This document shows positions 36,501-49,293 of a DNA stretch of 64,000 nt, piece after piece; the first letter of the stretch is position 1, and the number at the start of each line of letters is the position of its first letter. This DNA is from Coriaria nepalensis (taxonomy: Eukaryota > Streptophyta > Magnoliopsida > Cucurbitales > Coriariaceae). Both the position numbers and the translations under genes were made by a program. The notes under the pieces are model-generated. The model did no database searches, was not told the origin of the DNA, and was given only the letters and a program-made list of their open reading frames with translations. The DNA is taken from NCBI GenBank assembly GCA_027186245.1, contig CP114500.1, forward strand, positions 3,048,001 through 3,112,000, read 5' to 3'.

Positions 36501-38293
36501 AAGTACACCGAAGAGGAGCTGCAATTTGGCACAACTCAAATGGCTTTTCCCTGGCAGGGTTTCTTGTGGGTTTGATCCTATTTCCTCGAATTCAGAAACC
36601 AAACTTCTTGACTTGAAGTTGTCTACTCTCAGAAAATAATCTTGTTCAAGACCGCCAAAATTAGATTGTTGGGCACCATCCAGCCTGGAACAGTCTTTTT
36701 CATTGCTATGTGACGTCCAGCTGTTCCAGGAACAATTGGTGAGAACATTATAAAAGTTGTGACCACAGTCAATTACGTTGACATTTGAAAAGGAAGATTC
36801 CATTTCCTTTTCTTGAATAGTCTTCCTTGAACTTGGTCTGGTAATGTAATGGATTAGATACTATCAATCAAGGCAAATAATTATGTACCAAAAAACCAGT
36901 CAGCTTAGCTCAACTGGCCATCCAATATTATTCCCAAAGTAAAGGTTGGGGGTACCAAAAATCTTTCAAGGGTTCGAACTTACATATATATATATATATA
37001 TATATATATCCCAAAAAAGTAAATTGACATGGATATCACCCACTCAACTAAACAAGCAAGCTCGAGAATGAATGCCCAAATGCAATCAATATAGTGACAT
37101 TAAAATTGAAATAAAAGTATGAAGAGAGGATGGGATTGAAGTGATGAGGACAGTCTGCAGTCTTTCGTTATATATGCGATCACCAAATTAAAAAGATGCA
37201 GCGACATTACTAAATGCATTTTTCACGTCAAAATAATAATAATAATCTTGGGACATAAGATGACAAATATTGCTCTCTTTTCTTCTTCTTTGTAGTGGAA
37301 TGGTAAATTTATATGTAGACACAATTCAATAGCTATTCAAATTACTCCATGCAAACAATATGAGATCACTCTAGGAAACCCACCTCTCATTACTTGTTAA
37401 ACCTGCTTTAAGATCTAGATGAGCCAAATAGGGAGACCCTGACTTGTCCATTTGATTAGCCTCTACAACCAAACTAAAAGGTACCTTGCAATCAGCTATA
37501 CTATAGTAACACACCACAGACTGCAGTTAGTTTGGGTTCCCTTGAATAACTATGTTAAATCTATCATTCATTCCCAAAAAAATTATGAATCCTTTTGACA
37601 TAAAAGATGGACCATCCAATCAGTAATACACACTTCCACCCCTCACTGACAAACAATTACATAGTAAAGGTAAGATGGACTTGACTTGACTTCCAACTTT
37701 AACAGAATTTAACGTTACGATTGCGACAGAATAGAGAGACTGAAGAAGGGGTTATATTACATCTATTTAGCTTTTATCTTTATACACAAATTGCTAATAT
37801 GCAAACGTTGATGAGTGACAAAAAAGGTGACATATTATATCTCCCTGTGTTTGACTTAGCCGACTCTAATAGCCTGAACAAACCGGGAAATGAAATGCTA
37901 TTTCATATTAATGTTCAAATTTCTCGCCATTAAACCCAGATAAACCCTATTAAGTCCGAACCACAATGCTATGCCAACAACAACTAGATTGCTTGTTTGT
38001 CCATTCTACATAACAGAATTTAGCCCATGTAATTTTTTAAAAATTACAGAAAATGGTTCTGATCTCCAAAATTCTAATTCATCATCGAGTTTCTGTGCAA
38101 CCAAACAGAGACAGGAGAGCTTCTACAAAGGGAAAAACATACCACATTCGAGAAATTCATACTTGGAGATCGAATAATTTTCAGGATTAGGGTTTTTGAA
38201 TTTTTCCATGCACTTTCCCGCTTCCAATTCCGCACGCTCATCTTCCTCCTTGAAATCGTACACGTCAAGACCTCGAGACAGGGAGCTTTTCAT
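30567..38293 (-). CDS. ULP2: ULP2-type SUMO protease (C48 cysteine protease)
   Basis: Removes SUMO from nuclear proteins; closest in layout to plant ULP2-like proteases (SPF1/SPF2). Seventeen exons: 38293..38143, 37462..37384, 36837..36507, 36384..36294, 36180..36131, 35694..35500, 35422..35347, 35156..35045, 34767..34714, 34127..33996, 33799..33599, 33504..33449, 33351..33258, 32922..32832, 32178..32059, 31580..31158, 31064..30567; about 917 residues, every junction in phase. The protease domain spans about 405-610: YPKGDSDAFSISKRDVDLL, ETFVNDTIIDFYI, LHWSLIVICHP (catalytic His about 493), LHMDSIKGSH (Asp about 526), QQENSFDCGLFLLHYLEQF (Gln about 575, Cys about 581). The triad is complete. 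Long N- and C-terminal parts are acidic and Ser-rich, including a Ser/Asp run in the last exon. The stop at 30567 may be a frameshift truncation of the last 30-40 residues. Confidence 0.92.
36898..36990 (+). repeat. SINE-like tRNA-derived element in a ULP2 intron
   Basis: ttagctcaactgg resembles a polymerase III A box and gggttcgaactt a B box, about 65 bases apart, followed by a (TA)n tail. This layout is typical of short plant SINEs. It is not a folded tRNA gene. Confidence 0.35.
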
Positions 38294-39514
38294 AGCTACG
38301 GCGACAGAGGCGAAGACTAGATCGGCCGAGTCAAACGGAACTCAGTGAGTTACGCATAAAAAATTCGAGAGAATCGGATAGAAATGAGAGCGACCAGTGC
38401 AGGAGCTGAGAAATTAGAGCTAGAGCGCGTTGAATCGTGCCCTAATTTTCTATCGGGTTGAAAGCCAATTAATTACGAGGGGTTTCGGGGGAAGCAGTAG
38501 GGACCAGTTGTATGGGTCCAAATAAAAAGGGGAAGCAGTAGCGATGATGAGAAAGGTGAACCACGCGCAGTAGTGGAGCGCGTTCTCATTCCCTGGAGGG
38601 GAAAAGAGGGGAAAAGCCGTGCAGCTAGCTGTTCAAGGATGGGGCGCGCGCGAATTGTTATCCCCTGAAGTTTTTAATATTTGTAAGTTTCTCCCCAATA
38701 CTTTTGTGAAGTAGCACAATTGCACCTTACTTTTAATTAGTTTCCTTTCTGCAGTGCAGTGGTATACTAAATTACTAATTGCCACTATGGTGTAGAGTAT
38801 AAGCATGTTATATTAAGCTCATGCACATTTTTTAGCAAATCCATCTTCTCTATATGGTTTTTGGCCAAAAAAAAAAAATTGAAAAAATCTTTTCTATATA
38901 GTAAAACAATTGAATTTCCTTACATCTTATTACTTTTTTATATGCATTAGCTATCGAAAAATTTAATATTAATCCAAAAATAGTAATCAAAAGTTCGAAT
39001 GATCTAAATTCTTTTTGAAATTTAAAATTTAAAATTAGCAGTCCAAAAAAAGATTAGACTTTTTATATTAGAAGAATTTCATATATTTCTCCGAAGTATT
39101 TATTTTTTTCCATGGCTGTGACGGAAACATATGAGCACAAATTGGGGAAGAATTATCTTATGATTTGTCATAGTCATGTCCCAATCTTATATATGCATAT
39201 GAAACTCAAGAACCATCAAGAATTATTAAGCAAACAATCCAGATCAATTACCAAAAAAGAAGAGAGAGAGAGAGTGATCCAGACTAATTAACGATTGTTA
39301 ATCTTCTAGCAAGTTAGATTCCAGCAACAAATTCAAATTCCCAGCAAAGCAATATACACAACTTATCATAATCGTATATGTTCCATTTATACCTTAATTT
39401 ATAGGTAATACATGATCAGATCTAACATACGTACTGAAACTCGATAAACTAGGCTCTCGAACCGACCGGTTTTGTCCGAACCTCAATCCGCTCCGATCCT
39501 GTCCGGCCAATTAA
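38294..39514. other. ULP2 promoter and MADS 3' flank
   Basis: GC-richer just upstream of ULP2 (38294-38660, likely 5' UTR and promoter), then AT-rich. It probably also holds the 3' UTR of the MADS gene near 39300-39514, with a GA tract at 39260-39275. No coding signal. Confidence 0.5.
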
Positions 39515-42406
39515 TTATCTGAATAACGTAAGCCTGCAAAATAAATTTTCAAAAGGATTTATTTTTAAATTATATATCTATACATACATTTAGAAATTGA
39601 TGAAACAGAATTAATAATAATAATAATAATAATAAATTAAAAAGCAGATACTGACGCTAATCTGCGAGAGGTATCAGAAGAGTCATCTTCAAGAGAAGGG
39701 CCACTGTTGCAGCTGCAGATATTGGTAATGGATTGATCTGAGGACATTGCTTCAGCTTCATGTTGGATCCACGCGATGTCGGATTCCATGTTGTTATTCA
39801 TATAGTGACGATCTAGTTTTGCTTTTCCTTTTCCATTCGACGACACGATCATCTTCATCTGCATGCAAATCATAATCCAATGTTTTATAATTATCATATT
39901 GCATGTAAGATATATATATTCTATAGTTATAAATTTTACCTTCTCTTTTAGTTTCTTGTTGTCTTCTATCAACTCAGCTCCCTGCAATATTACTACTGCA
40001 TATCATTACCTTAACTTCAAGTGCAGATTTGTGAATCCGGAGCAAGAACTCAGCAAAAGAATCTACGAGTTTAATGTCCGGTTAAGAGATCGATCTTACC
40101 TTAGCTTCAAGTGCAGTGATCTCACTCATAACCCGTTCCTCCTGAATTAAAGTATTCATATATATATATATATGAAATCAATTTTACATTTCTAAATCAA
40201 ATCATGTGAATGAAATTGCATATAAAACAGATCATCATCAGATATTCAGATGGTGATAACTAATCAAGAAATTAAAAGTAAACCTTAGTCTGAAGCACAC
40301 GGCCGAGACCGGCTTCAAGCATTTTCTCCAGATTCTGCAACTCCTCTATACCTAACCCTTGAAGATCCTCGCCCTTCATCTGCCTAATTGATACAATCTT
40401 AATCTGTTGTAATTCACAAGTGTTGATGAACTAATCACTCGGGGCAAAAATGTAAATACCTCAGTTGGTGGCTCGTCTCTTCAAATTCCTCAAGCAGTCT
40501 GGAGTTATTGCTCTTCTCTAGCTAATTATAGTCATTAAGAAATGAAACCAGACTATTAGTTTAACGATTAATTACTACAAGACATTGCATATGACATGTA
40601 ATTAAAGTACCTCTAACTCAAGGGAGGGCTGGTCTCGCTCTTTAAGGAGGAGGTTACTAGAGTGCAAATGGTACCTTGAGAGTACATCATCCATACTTCA
40701 CACAAAATAATAGGACATTGTCATTGTTACAATTATTAATCTTGTAATAGCATCAAGTCGTAAAACAAATTAACGTGAATTTGTATGGTTCGAGTTAACT
40801 AAGTAAAGCTAAATCAATAGCTCAACTTGTCATTAAATATTATAATTAAAATGAAAGTTGAAAGTTCGAATCACCAAACAAATTTCAGAATTTTGGACGA
40901 AAAGAAAAAGAAGAAGCTGACAAAACATAATCGAATTCCAAATCCAAACCCAAGTTTTGGTCTCTTGTCCTAAAACCAGGATTGTTATCTTGTTTTTACG
41001 GCCTATGACCTTCTTCAATATAAAATCTCGATTCACCTTTCAGAAAAAGAGACATATACAAACTTTTAGTTCTAAAATACTACTGTCACAATTTTCAGAG
41101 GGGATCATTCCACGAGTTTTAGGACAATGATCAAAGGCTTTCACATAAGTTACGAGGTCAATAACTACACGAATCCTCCTGGGAATGGGCATGAACAAGC
41201 TTGCATACAATCCCACCTGTTCATGGAATTGTTTCATAGTAAAAGACTGGTCGACTATAGGAGTTTGTCACTAAGTGTTTAGAATAATATATTCCACATT
41301 TGAAAATGAACTCTTAGTATATATGAAAAATGAGTCAATTCTTTTTATTACCAATTAATTTTGAGATTGAAACATAAATTTCTACATTAAGAATTAAGGA
41401 AAGATCAGGTGAGTTATACAACTAATTCTTAACTAAGAGTCTAACATTGACACGTTCAGGAGGGGTCTCATTAGATTGAGACAAGGATATTAGGGGCTTA
41501 AAGGTTCAAGGAATCCTTTAATCATAATCCAAACCCTTTTAACTAAGTAATATAAGACATTGACATCCATTCATGTCATCTCCTTGTTAAATAAGAGTTG
41601 TAGCTGGTCTTACTAGAAGACTACACCAGCAAATTGTAAGCAACTGTAAGGTCGGATGTATAAAGACGGTTAACTTTCGCATTATCTCTTCATAAACAGC
41701 TTATCAGACTTATCAAAGACGGTTAACATCATTTGTGCTTGATATCTCTCTTTTAGTACATATGTATGACATATGATCATCCAACAAAGTATTATATATT
41801 CTTCTTTCACCTTGCAAGCTGGGATAGTACTACATAGCTAGCTACTTCAACCAAAAAAAAAACCTGAAAACAGGCTGGTCGGCCTAAGCTCCGATTACAA
41901 CGATGGTCGACATATCTTGATATGTTAGAGAGTGCTAACTATCTCTCTTCTCAAACAGACTCCAATAACAATGTTATAGGAGGCTTCTGTACCAACATTC
42001 TCAATGGATAACACAGCTAAGGCTTCATAACTAAGGGGTAATAGTGTTGGACATATTAAGAGGGTAAAATCACGAGTTTAGATTTTTCATAAAATTAAGA
42101 GAGCTTTCTAATCTGTAGCAAAAAAGGCCCAGTACGAGGTGTACTTACTCACCCCTCGTACTTACTCACCATATCCTTCTTAGAACTGTTTTGGCTACTA
42201 CCTTTTCTTACATAAGCCATACTTTAGGCCATGCTTGCTCACTCTTATAAGCTAAACTAAACCAAGATATGTCAAAACTAATACAATAAAGATCCATACT
42301 TTAAGTTAATAAGTACAGATTAAAGTGATTAATTAACTAAACAGTTGACATGCAAAAGTATCAACAAAATAATCAACACACGCCTGAGGACTCATATATA
42401 TGTATG

Positions 42407-42447
<41 letters not shown>

Positions 42448-43310
42448 TTAACTAGCTTTATTAATGGTTTCTTCCTTTTTTTTTGTTTTTTCCTATTGTA
42501 TTTTAATTTACAGTGTATCGATCCCTCATCAGTGTTTAAGTAAATTAATGAGCTGTAGATCGAAGGACCACACACCTAAAAAGATGCAGCACCAATTGGA
42601 GGCAGCAAAATTAGCATTTTTTAAAGTACATTGATCACGTTAATTAAGACATGATATTGCTTTGTTCAAAGACATGATCACTATATATATATATATATAT
42701 ATATGTATGTAATAACAAATTAAAATAGTTATAAGCTGCATCGTTATTGGAAGTAATTTATAATATTTGTGTGGTTGATTTCATAATCTATATATCTATA
42801 AGCTAGATTCGTACAACTTTGTGTGGGCTCGACTTACAATTCAAACAGAACCCTCTTGGAAGCTCTTAGTAGTCAGTACTCATATAATAAATACCATATA
42901 TACTTGCTAGCTACAAGCAAAGATTCACCCAATAGTTGTTAGTACGTACATAAACTGCATAAAATACGTATATTATACACATGGCTTATGAAGTTGATGA
43001 TCCTTTTAGATACATACTATATAGTCTTGATGTGAATCGATTAATTAGTATCATGTATTATACACTATATATATTTATGCCCTTGATACATATTTATATA
43101 ATAATTATATATATATATATATGTATCTATATACCTTGAGCTGGAAAACTGGAAGAGCTTTCTGGTAGCAGAGAAGATGATGACAGCAACTTGAGCATCA
43201 CAAAGAACAGACAGCTCTTGAGCTTTCTTGAAGAGGCCTCGTCTTCTCTTAGAGAAGGTCACTTGTCTTGCTGTCACGTTATCAATCTTCTTTATCTTCA
43301 CCCTCGCCAT
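39515..43310 (-). CDS. MIKC MADS-box factor, SVP/AGL24/JOINTLESS clade
   Basis: Nuclear transcription factor binding CArG boxes; clade members control flowering time, dormancy or pedicel identity. Exons 43310..43135, 40695..40611, 40521..40460, 40383..40284, 40141..40100, 39981..39940, 39858..39656, 39533..39515; 242 residues, eight exons as in SVP. MADS domain 1-58 ([24 protein letters not shown]). I region with [15 protein letters not shown] domain (about 88-155, [22 protein letters not shown]). Variable C-terminus with [13 protein letters not shown]. Intron 1 is about 2.4 kb, usual for this clade. Oddities: residues usually acidic or Gly near the end of the MADS box are changed ([24 protein letters not shown]), and the last codons read LTLFR where the clade has a GLPYSG-like end, which a one-base shift would restore (GLRYSDN). 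Confidence 0.9.
40808..40880 (+). repeat. SINE-like element in MADS intron 1
   Basis: atagctcaacttgtc (A-box-like) and aagttcgaatcacc (B-box-like) about 50 bases apart, similar to the element at 36898. Weak call by motif only. Confidence 0.3.
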
Positions 43311-43367
43311 TTCTAGCTACTAACTATTTATTTATTTATTTTAATCTCTCCCTCCTTCAATCTCTAC

Positions 43368-43615
43368 CTGCAAAAGTAGAAACCCTAGCTTGCTGGTTAG
43401 CTAGCTGCTCAGATCTGCGTGAAACAAAATAATAACAAAAATAGAAATAGAAATAGAAAGTCGAAGCTGAAAATTACCCAAGAAATTACATGTACTGTTA
43501 TATATAATCGAATCTCGAAATATTAATTCGATCCACATGAACGTGCAAGAAGTGAGTGACAATAATTTTTTTTTGAGGATTTTAAAAGATGGGAAAATTA
43601 ATTTAACTTTTTTAC
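43368..43615 (-). other. Probable 5' UTR intron of the MADS gene
   Basis: A gaag|gtaaaa donor at 43615 and a ttttgcag|gt acceptor at 43368 bracket a T-rich minus-strand stretch upstream of the start codon. A 5' UTR intron would place the transcription start near 43.8 kb. Confidence 0.5.
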
Positions 43616-43833
43616 CTTCTTGGATGAGAAGCTGGTTGCTGCAGTAGCTCAGATCAATCTGATCATGTCCAAATCCAATGGAGAAGAAGTCCAGAAACTG
43701 ATTAGAGAAAGAACAAAAGAGAGAGAGAGAGATGAGAAGTTGTACTAGATACAGTAGATAGAGAGAAGAAAAAGAGAAGATGATAACAACTGGGTTGGGT
43801 AAGTTTATGTTCAAGAAAGGAAAGGGCTTCTTC

Positions 43834-43848
43834 CCATATAAATAGCTA
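43834..43848 (-). promoter_or_regulatory. Probable TATA box of the MADS gene
   Basis: Minus-strand ctatttatatggg about 220 bases before the putative 5' UTR intron. Motif and position only. Confidence 0.35.
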
Positions 43849-43859
43849 TACAAATGCTC

Positions 43860-45479
43860 TCCCTTTTTTTGCTTTCTTTACGTTTTTGTTGATATAACTA
43901 TATATAGAAAGAGGTTGTAAAATATCTACCGAATTTGTTCTAGTCGGACGTACGTTTCGAAAATTTTGTTTTAAGGAAAGTATTAATTCAGTGGTTATAG
44001 TATACTTTAATTTTAATAAATTGATTTTTGTGTAATTTTTTATCAACTTTTTTATTTATATTTAATTTCCGATTTTCTCATAAGAAAATGAATCACTTTT
44101 TAATCTTCTCTATGAGGAATATAAGAGAAAAATAAAATTAATAAAAATATATAAATAGGAGAGTATATATAATTTTTTTAATAATATAATATATTATTTA
44201 AATTGATAGTATAAATTAAAATATTATAATATAATATAATATGTTATTTTAATATTATTTTAACATATTACGTAAATAATTATCTCAAATTGTTTGTATA
44301 GATTAAAAATTTTATTTAAATTATATAGAAATTAAAAATAATAAATTTACCCTTTAATTAATTAAAATTCATTTTTTATAATTTATTTGTTGTTGCTCAT
44401 TTTCTTTTCTGTGGAGGAGGAGGGAGACCTTTTTCCGTACGATGGTAGCCAGGCTTCCATCACTTCATGGCAATATTTAAGAGCCTACCTCCTCCTGACT
44501 AACCTTGTACTAAGTTCCAACTCACCAGTCACCCCACACGTAGTACTCCATCAATATTTTCAAGGAAGAACAAATAAAGAAACCACGTATAGCTTAGCAT
44601 CTATACCCAACCGACAGACGCTCCAAGTGGATTGATAGCTCGAGTCATAAAATTTAGAGTATGCATCTCTTCTTTTTTTTTTTCTTTTTTTTTTTTTTAA
44701 TTTTTGAAATTTAGTTATATTTTAATTAATATAATATTTTAATTATTTATTTTATAGAGAAATTTACATAATTTTTTATTTTATTCTTCATATATATTTA
44801 TTAGAATGAAAGAGAAAAGTTTAAATAATATTAAAATAAAAAGAAAATTTTAAAATAAAAAGAAAGAGAAATATTAAAAAAATATTAAAAAATAAAAAAT
44901 AGAGAGAAAATTCAAATAATAATAAAATAAATTTAGCGTTCCCTAAATTTGGAGATTATTATATTTTACCTAAATAAAAAATTAAACTTTAAAAAATCGG
45001 ATGTGAAATATTTTTTTATAATTTTTATTCAAATTATTTAAAATTATAATTAACTTTTTAACTAACTAAATATGAATATTCTTACTAAATAATTTAATCT
45101 AATTATATAATAATATATATATATATATATAGTTTATAATCCACGATAATATAAATATTTAAGAGATATTTAAAAAAAAAATTATATCATTTTTTAATAT
45201 ATTAGCATTTAATTCATTGTAATCTTATGTGAAATGGCATATGATATGGGTCGTTATCATTATTATCAAAATTCATTCCCATTATTTTTGGAATCGGTTA
45301 TATGTATATTAATTTTTCAAGTTATACTATCTTTTCACATATTATCATTTAATCTAAGATCTAGGATGTCTTCCTTAACTACTTTCATTCAAGTTTTCAA
45401 TGGTCACATCCGTCTATACCTTCTACTTACCTGTAAATTTAAACTTTATCAAATTGGAGTAGTATTTAGTCTCTTCTAC
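43860..45479. other. AT-rich intergenic DNA
   Basis: MADS upstream region, then strongly AT-rich DNA with poly-T and TA tracts. The 82- and 83-codon frames at 44387 and 45234 have no family features. The LINE 3' end begins around 45.4 kb. Confidence 0.5.
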
Positions 45480-46179
45480 ACATGACTAAGCCATGTTAGA
45501 CGTTTCCCCCAAATTTTATTCTCTATAGAGGTTATACCTATATAATTTATAATTTTTTCATTCTTAATTCTATCATTGCGTATTTTACCATACATCCATC
45601 TTAACATATGTATCTATACTACCACCATCATATGCATATATTGTCTCGTAATGGCCCAACACTCCGAGCCATAAAATATAGTTGGTCAAACGATCATCTT
45701 GTAATACTTTACTTTCAATATCTTAGGATCATCTTGTAAGACTATATCCTATGCCATTCTTAATTTCATCCAACATACTTTAATCATATGATTTATATCC
45801 TCTCGAATATCCCTAGTCTTTTGGATAATAGATCATAAATATTGAAAAGCTTCACACTATGAGACCTTTTCCATCAATCTCAATTAGGTTACCCCTTATT
45901 TGAGATTTAGGACCAAAATTACAATGTAGATATTACATTTTTAGCGGCTAATTTTAAAACTCTTACGCTATAGAATAGTACGTCACATATCTAATTTTTT
46001 ATTTACGCCTTCTTTAGTTTCATTATTAGGATGATATCACCTATAAACAACAGACACCTGAGTACCTCATCCTAAATATGTTTCGTCAGTTCATTCATAA
46101 CTAAGACAAATAGGTATAGACTTAAAGTCGACTTTTGATAAAGTTATATTGCAATAGGAAATTCATTAAACGTCCCACC
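45400..46179 (-). mobile_element. RTE-like LINE, 3' part of reverse transcriptase
   Basis: On the minus strand the frame just inside 46179 reads TFNEFPIAI, LSLYLFVLVMNELTKHI and CLLFIGDII. This corresponds to the GLHQGSALSPYLF...VMDELT...FADDI core of RTE-clade reverse transcriptase. The catalytic FADD is FIGD and stops occur, so it is dead. It continues at 53893 beyond the copia insertion. The left end is uncertain. Confidence 0.7.
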
Positions 46180-47332
46180 TGTTGGAAAATTAGCATTTCA
46201 AGATGTTATATTTATGTTTGATTTTTAATGGGGCCTACTTCATGTAAACGAAAGTTAAAAGTTGATTCAGATTCTCCTCTGTGAGAGCTTCGAATCGGTA
46301 TATGGTACGCTCAAAATGATTAATGGGTGAATGAGAAATTGAATTTCAAAGTACAACTATTGGAATGGTTTGAAGTAAAACAAATGAAGGAGAAAAATTT
46401 TGTCCCACATTGAAAATGGGAACAAGTGAGAGAGTGTTTATATAGAATTACACATTTGTTAATGAATAGTAAAATATAAGTTAAAATGATTTCTCTTATG
46501 CGCGCTTGTAGGAGGTGTAAATTCAGATCGAATTAAGCTTAGCTCGTGTGCCCCCGCACTCGGACGCGCCGAATGTCAGCCCGAAAACGACCCGGTATGC
46601 CTTTACCCACCTTTTGTTTTCTTCTCCTGAATTTTTTTTCGTCTGCAAAAATATATGAAGATGAAAGAGTATGATTCTCCTCATGAGCCTATAAATTGAT
46701 CGCATGCTTCCATTTAGAAACACATCAAGAAAATGAAGTATCTCTTAGTTTTCCTTCATTCCTTGCTCTAGAGTTCTAAATTTCCAGTGTGGTAGAGTTC
46801 GAATCATTTTTTAGTTCACTAGAATAGTATTGGCGGTGCGCCACTACTATCCGTCTCTGTTGTATCTTGAGAGACAGACGTCGTTCCACCTTTTACACCG
46901 ATGTGAGGGGGCATATATGTTTTAAGGAAACTGCTACAAAACAGACTTTGATTTGATACTCAGTTTCTTACCTCTCTAATTTTAATCTTCTAATTATATT
47001 TGCTTTTTACATATTATATTTCTATTTAATGCATTACTATTTACTATTTACTACTTTGTTGTTTACATATTATATTTATGTTTGATGCATTACTCTTTAC
47101 TATTTACAGATTCTATTATATTTATTATTTTGCTATTTACATATTATATTCCTATTTACTGCATTTTTGTTTATATATTCTATTCCATTTATTGAATTAC
47201 TATTTATAGATTCTATTCTGTTGACTACTTTACTATTTACAAATTATATTATTATTTCTAGTATTATTGTTTATTGTATTCTATTTCTATATATTGTTTA
47301 CTGGTTTCTATTAACTATATATAACTCCTACA
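46180..47332 (+). repeat. 5' LTR of the copia element
   Basis: About 1153 bases, TG...CA. TATA-like tttatataga near 46437. The 3' third (about 46990-47320) is built of imperfect repeats of a tttacatattatattt-ctatttaatgcattactat motif. No clear initiator-tRNA primer binding site directly follows it. Confidence 0.8.
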
Positions 47333-49293
47333 ACTCAGAACAAATTGTCTCATTATGATATTCAATAAATAGATTTAATGCCTCTTTAATGAACACATAA
47401 TTGTATCTTTACTATTGTAACAAGTTTCATTACTTTTGTAATACAGTTTTACGATCATAATTGTGTGACATTTCAAATTTAATTTGTTCGGTGTAATAAT
47501 TATTTCGTGACTATTTAAATTACTACTACCAATCTTCTGTGATTTTCAGAGATGAGTTCTGAAAGTATCCAATAAGCTAGCACTGTTGAGACAACATTGT
47601 TGGTTTCTCAAACTCATACTATTGTAATTCATCCCATAAATTACGGGGAAAGACCTGAGAAATTCAATGGACATAATTTCAAAAGTGGCAGCAAAAGATT
47701 ATGTTCTACCCAACTACACTGAATCTCGCGAGATTCTTGAAGAAGATAGTTCATGTGCTCAAAGATGATGAGCATGATGTCCAAGCAATCAATGCTGTTG
47801 ATGTTTGGAATCATTCTGACTTTCTATGTCGGAACTATGTAATGAATGGTTTAACCGATTATTTGTACTATATGTATAGTATAAAGAAAATGGAAAATGA
47901 GCTATGGGATGCCTTAAACCATAAATATAAGACCTAGGATGCCGGTACCAAAAAAGCTATTGTGAGCTTTCTTGACTATAAAATGATGGATTCTAAAATG
48001 GTAGTAAATCAAGTACAAGAACTATAAGTTATCTTGCATGAGATTAATGTCGAGGGGATAACTTTCTATGAAACCTTTCAAGTAGTTGTTATCATTGAGA
48101 AGCTGCCACCTGGATGGAATGATTTCAATAACTATATCAAGCATAAACGAAAGAAGATGAATATTGAACATCTGGTTGTTGGGCTCTGGATTGATGAAGA
48201 TAATAGAAAATCATATAAGAAAAGGGTCGCTCAACATATGGCAAAGGCAAATGTTGTAGAACATTTTCGAGGTCTTAAGAAAATAAATTCTGAATTGGGA
48301 CCGAAAGGAGAAATCTCTAAGAAGTAAACAAAGTTCTAAGGAAAATGCTTCAATTGTGACAAGATGAGTCACAGAGCTTCAGACTGTAGGCTGTCGAAGA
48401 AGAATCGAAGCCAAGAAGTAAATCTAATGAAAGACATCACCCAAGATGTTTCTGATATCAGTCTTGCTACTGTGGTTTCATAAGTGAATCTAGTGGGGTC
48501 CAATCCGAGAGAATTATGGATTGATACTAGTGCCACTAGGCACATATGCTTAGATAAAGGAATATTCACTTCTTTCGAACCCATTACTAATGAAGAGAAG
48601 TTGTTTATGGGAAATTCAACCACATTTGAGATAGTTGGTCAGGGTACGGTGGTTCTAAAAATGACTTTTGAAAAAGAGCTAACTCTTAATAATGTTTTGT
48701 ATGTGTTTGAAACCCGTAAGAACTTTATGTCCAGTTCACTCTTGAGCAAGCACGGATTTCGTCTAGTCTTTGAATCTGATAATGTAGTTTTGTCCGAAAG
48801 TGAAATGTATGTAGTTTATAGATATATCTCTAATGGGCTTTTCAAGCTTAATGTAATGACTGTAATTCCAAAAATTAATAAAGCTAGTTCTTCTGCTTAT
48901 TTTCTCAAGTCTTCTAATCTATGGCATGCTATATAGAACATGGATCACATACCAAACTTCCAAATTGATTCAAAACATAAGTGTAAAACTTGTGTTGAGG
49001 CAAAACAAACAAGGTCATCATTTCAAAGAATTGAAAGAAATACCAAATCTCTTGATATAATCTATAGTAGTATATGTGATTTTAAATTCATTCAAATTAG
49101 TGTGGTAATACATATTTTATTACCTTTATCGATGATAATATAAAATACTGTTATGTGTATTCGTTGAAAAGCAAGGACGAAGCTTTAGAGAAATTTGTTC
49201 TCTTTAAAAATAAAGTGGAGAATAAACTCAACAAGAAAATAAAGGAGTTAAGAAGTGATCGAGGTGATGAATATGTCATACCATTTGAAGTAA

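Noticed and set aside
36898..36990. Possible tRNA gene
   Set aside because: A- and B-box-like motifs are present but no cloverleaf or anticodon arm could be folded; SINE-like instead.
45234..45485. 83-codon hydrophobic frame resembling a membrane protein
   Set aside because: AT-rich chance frame at the LINE 3' edge; hydrophobicity follows from base composition.
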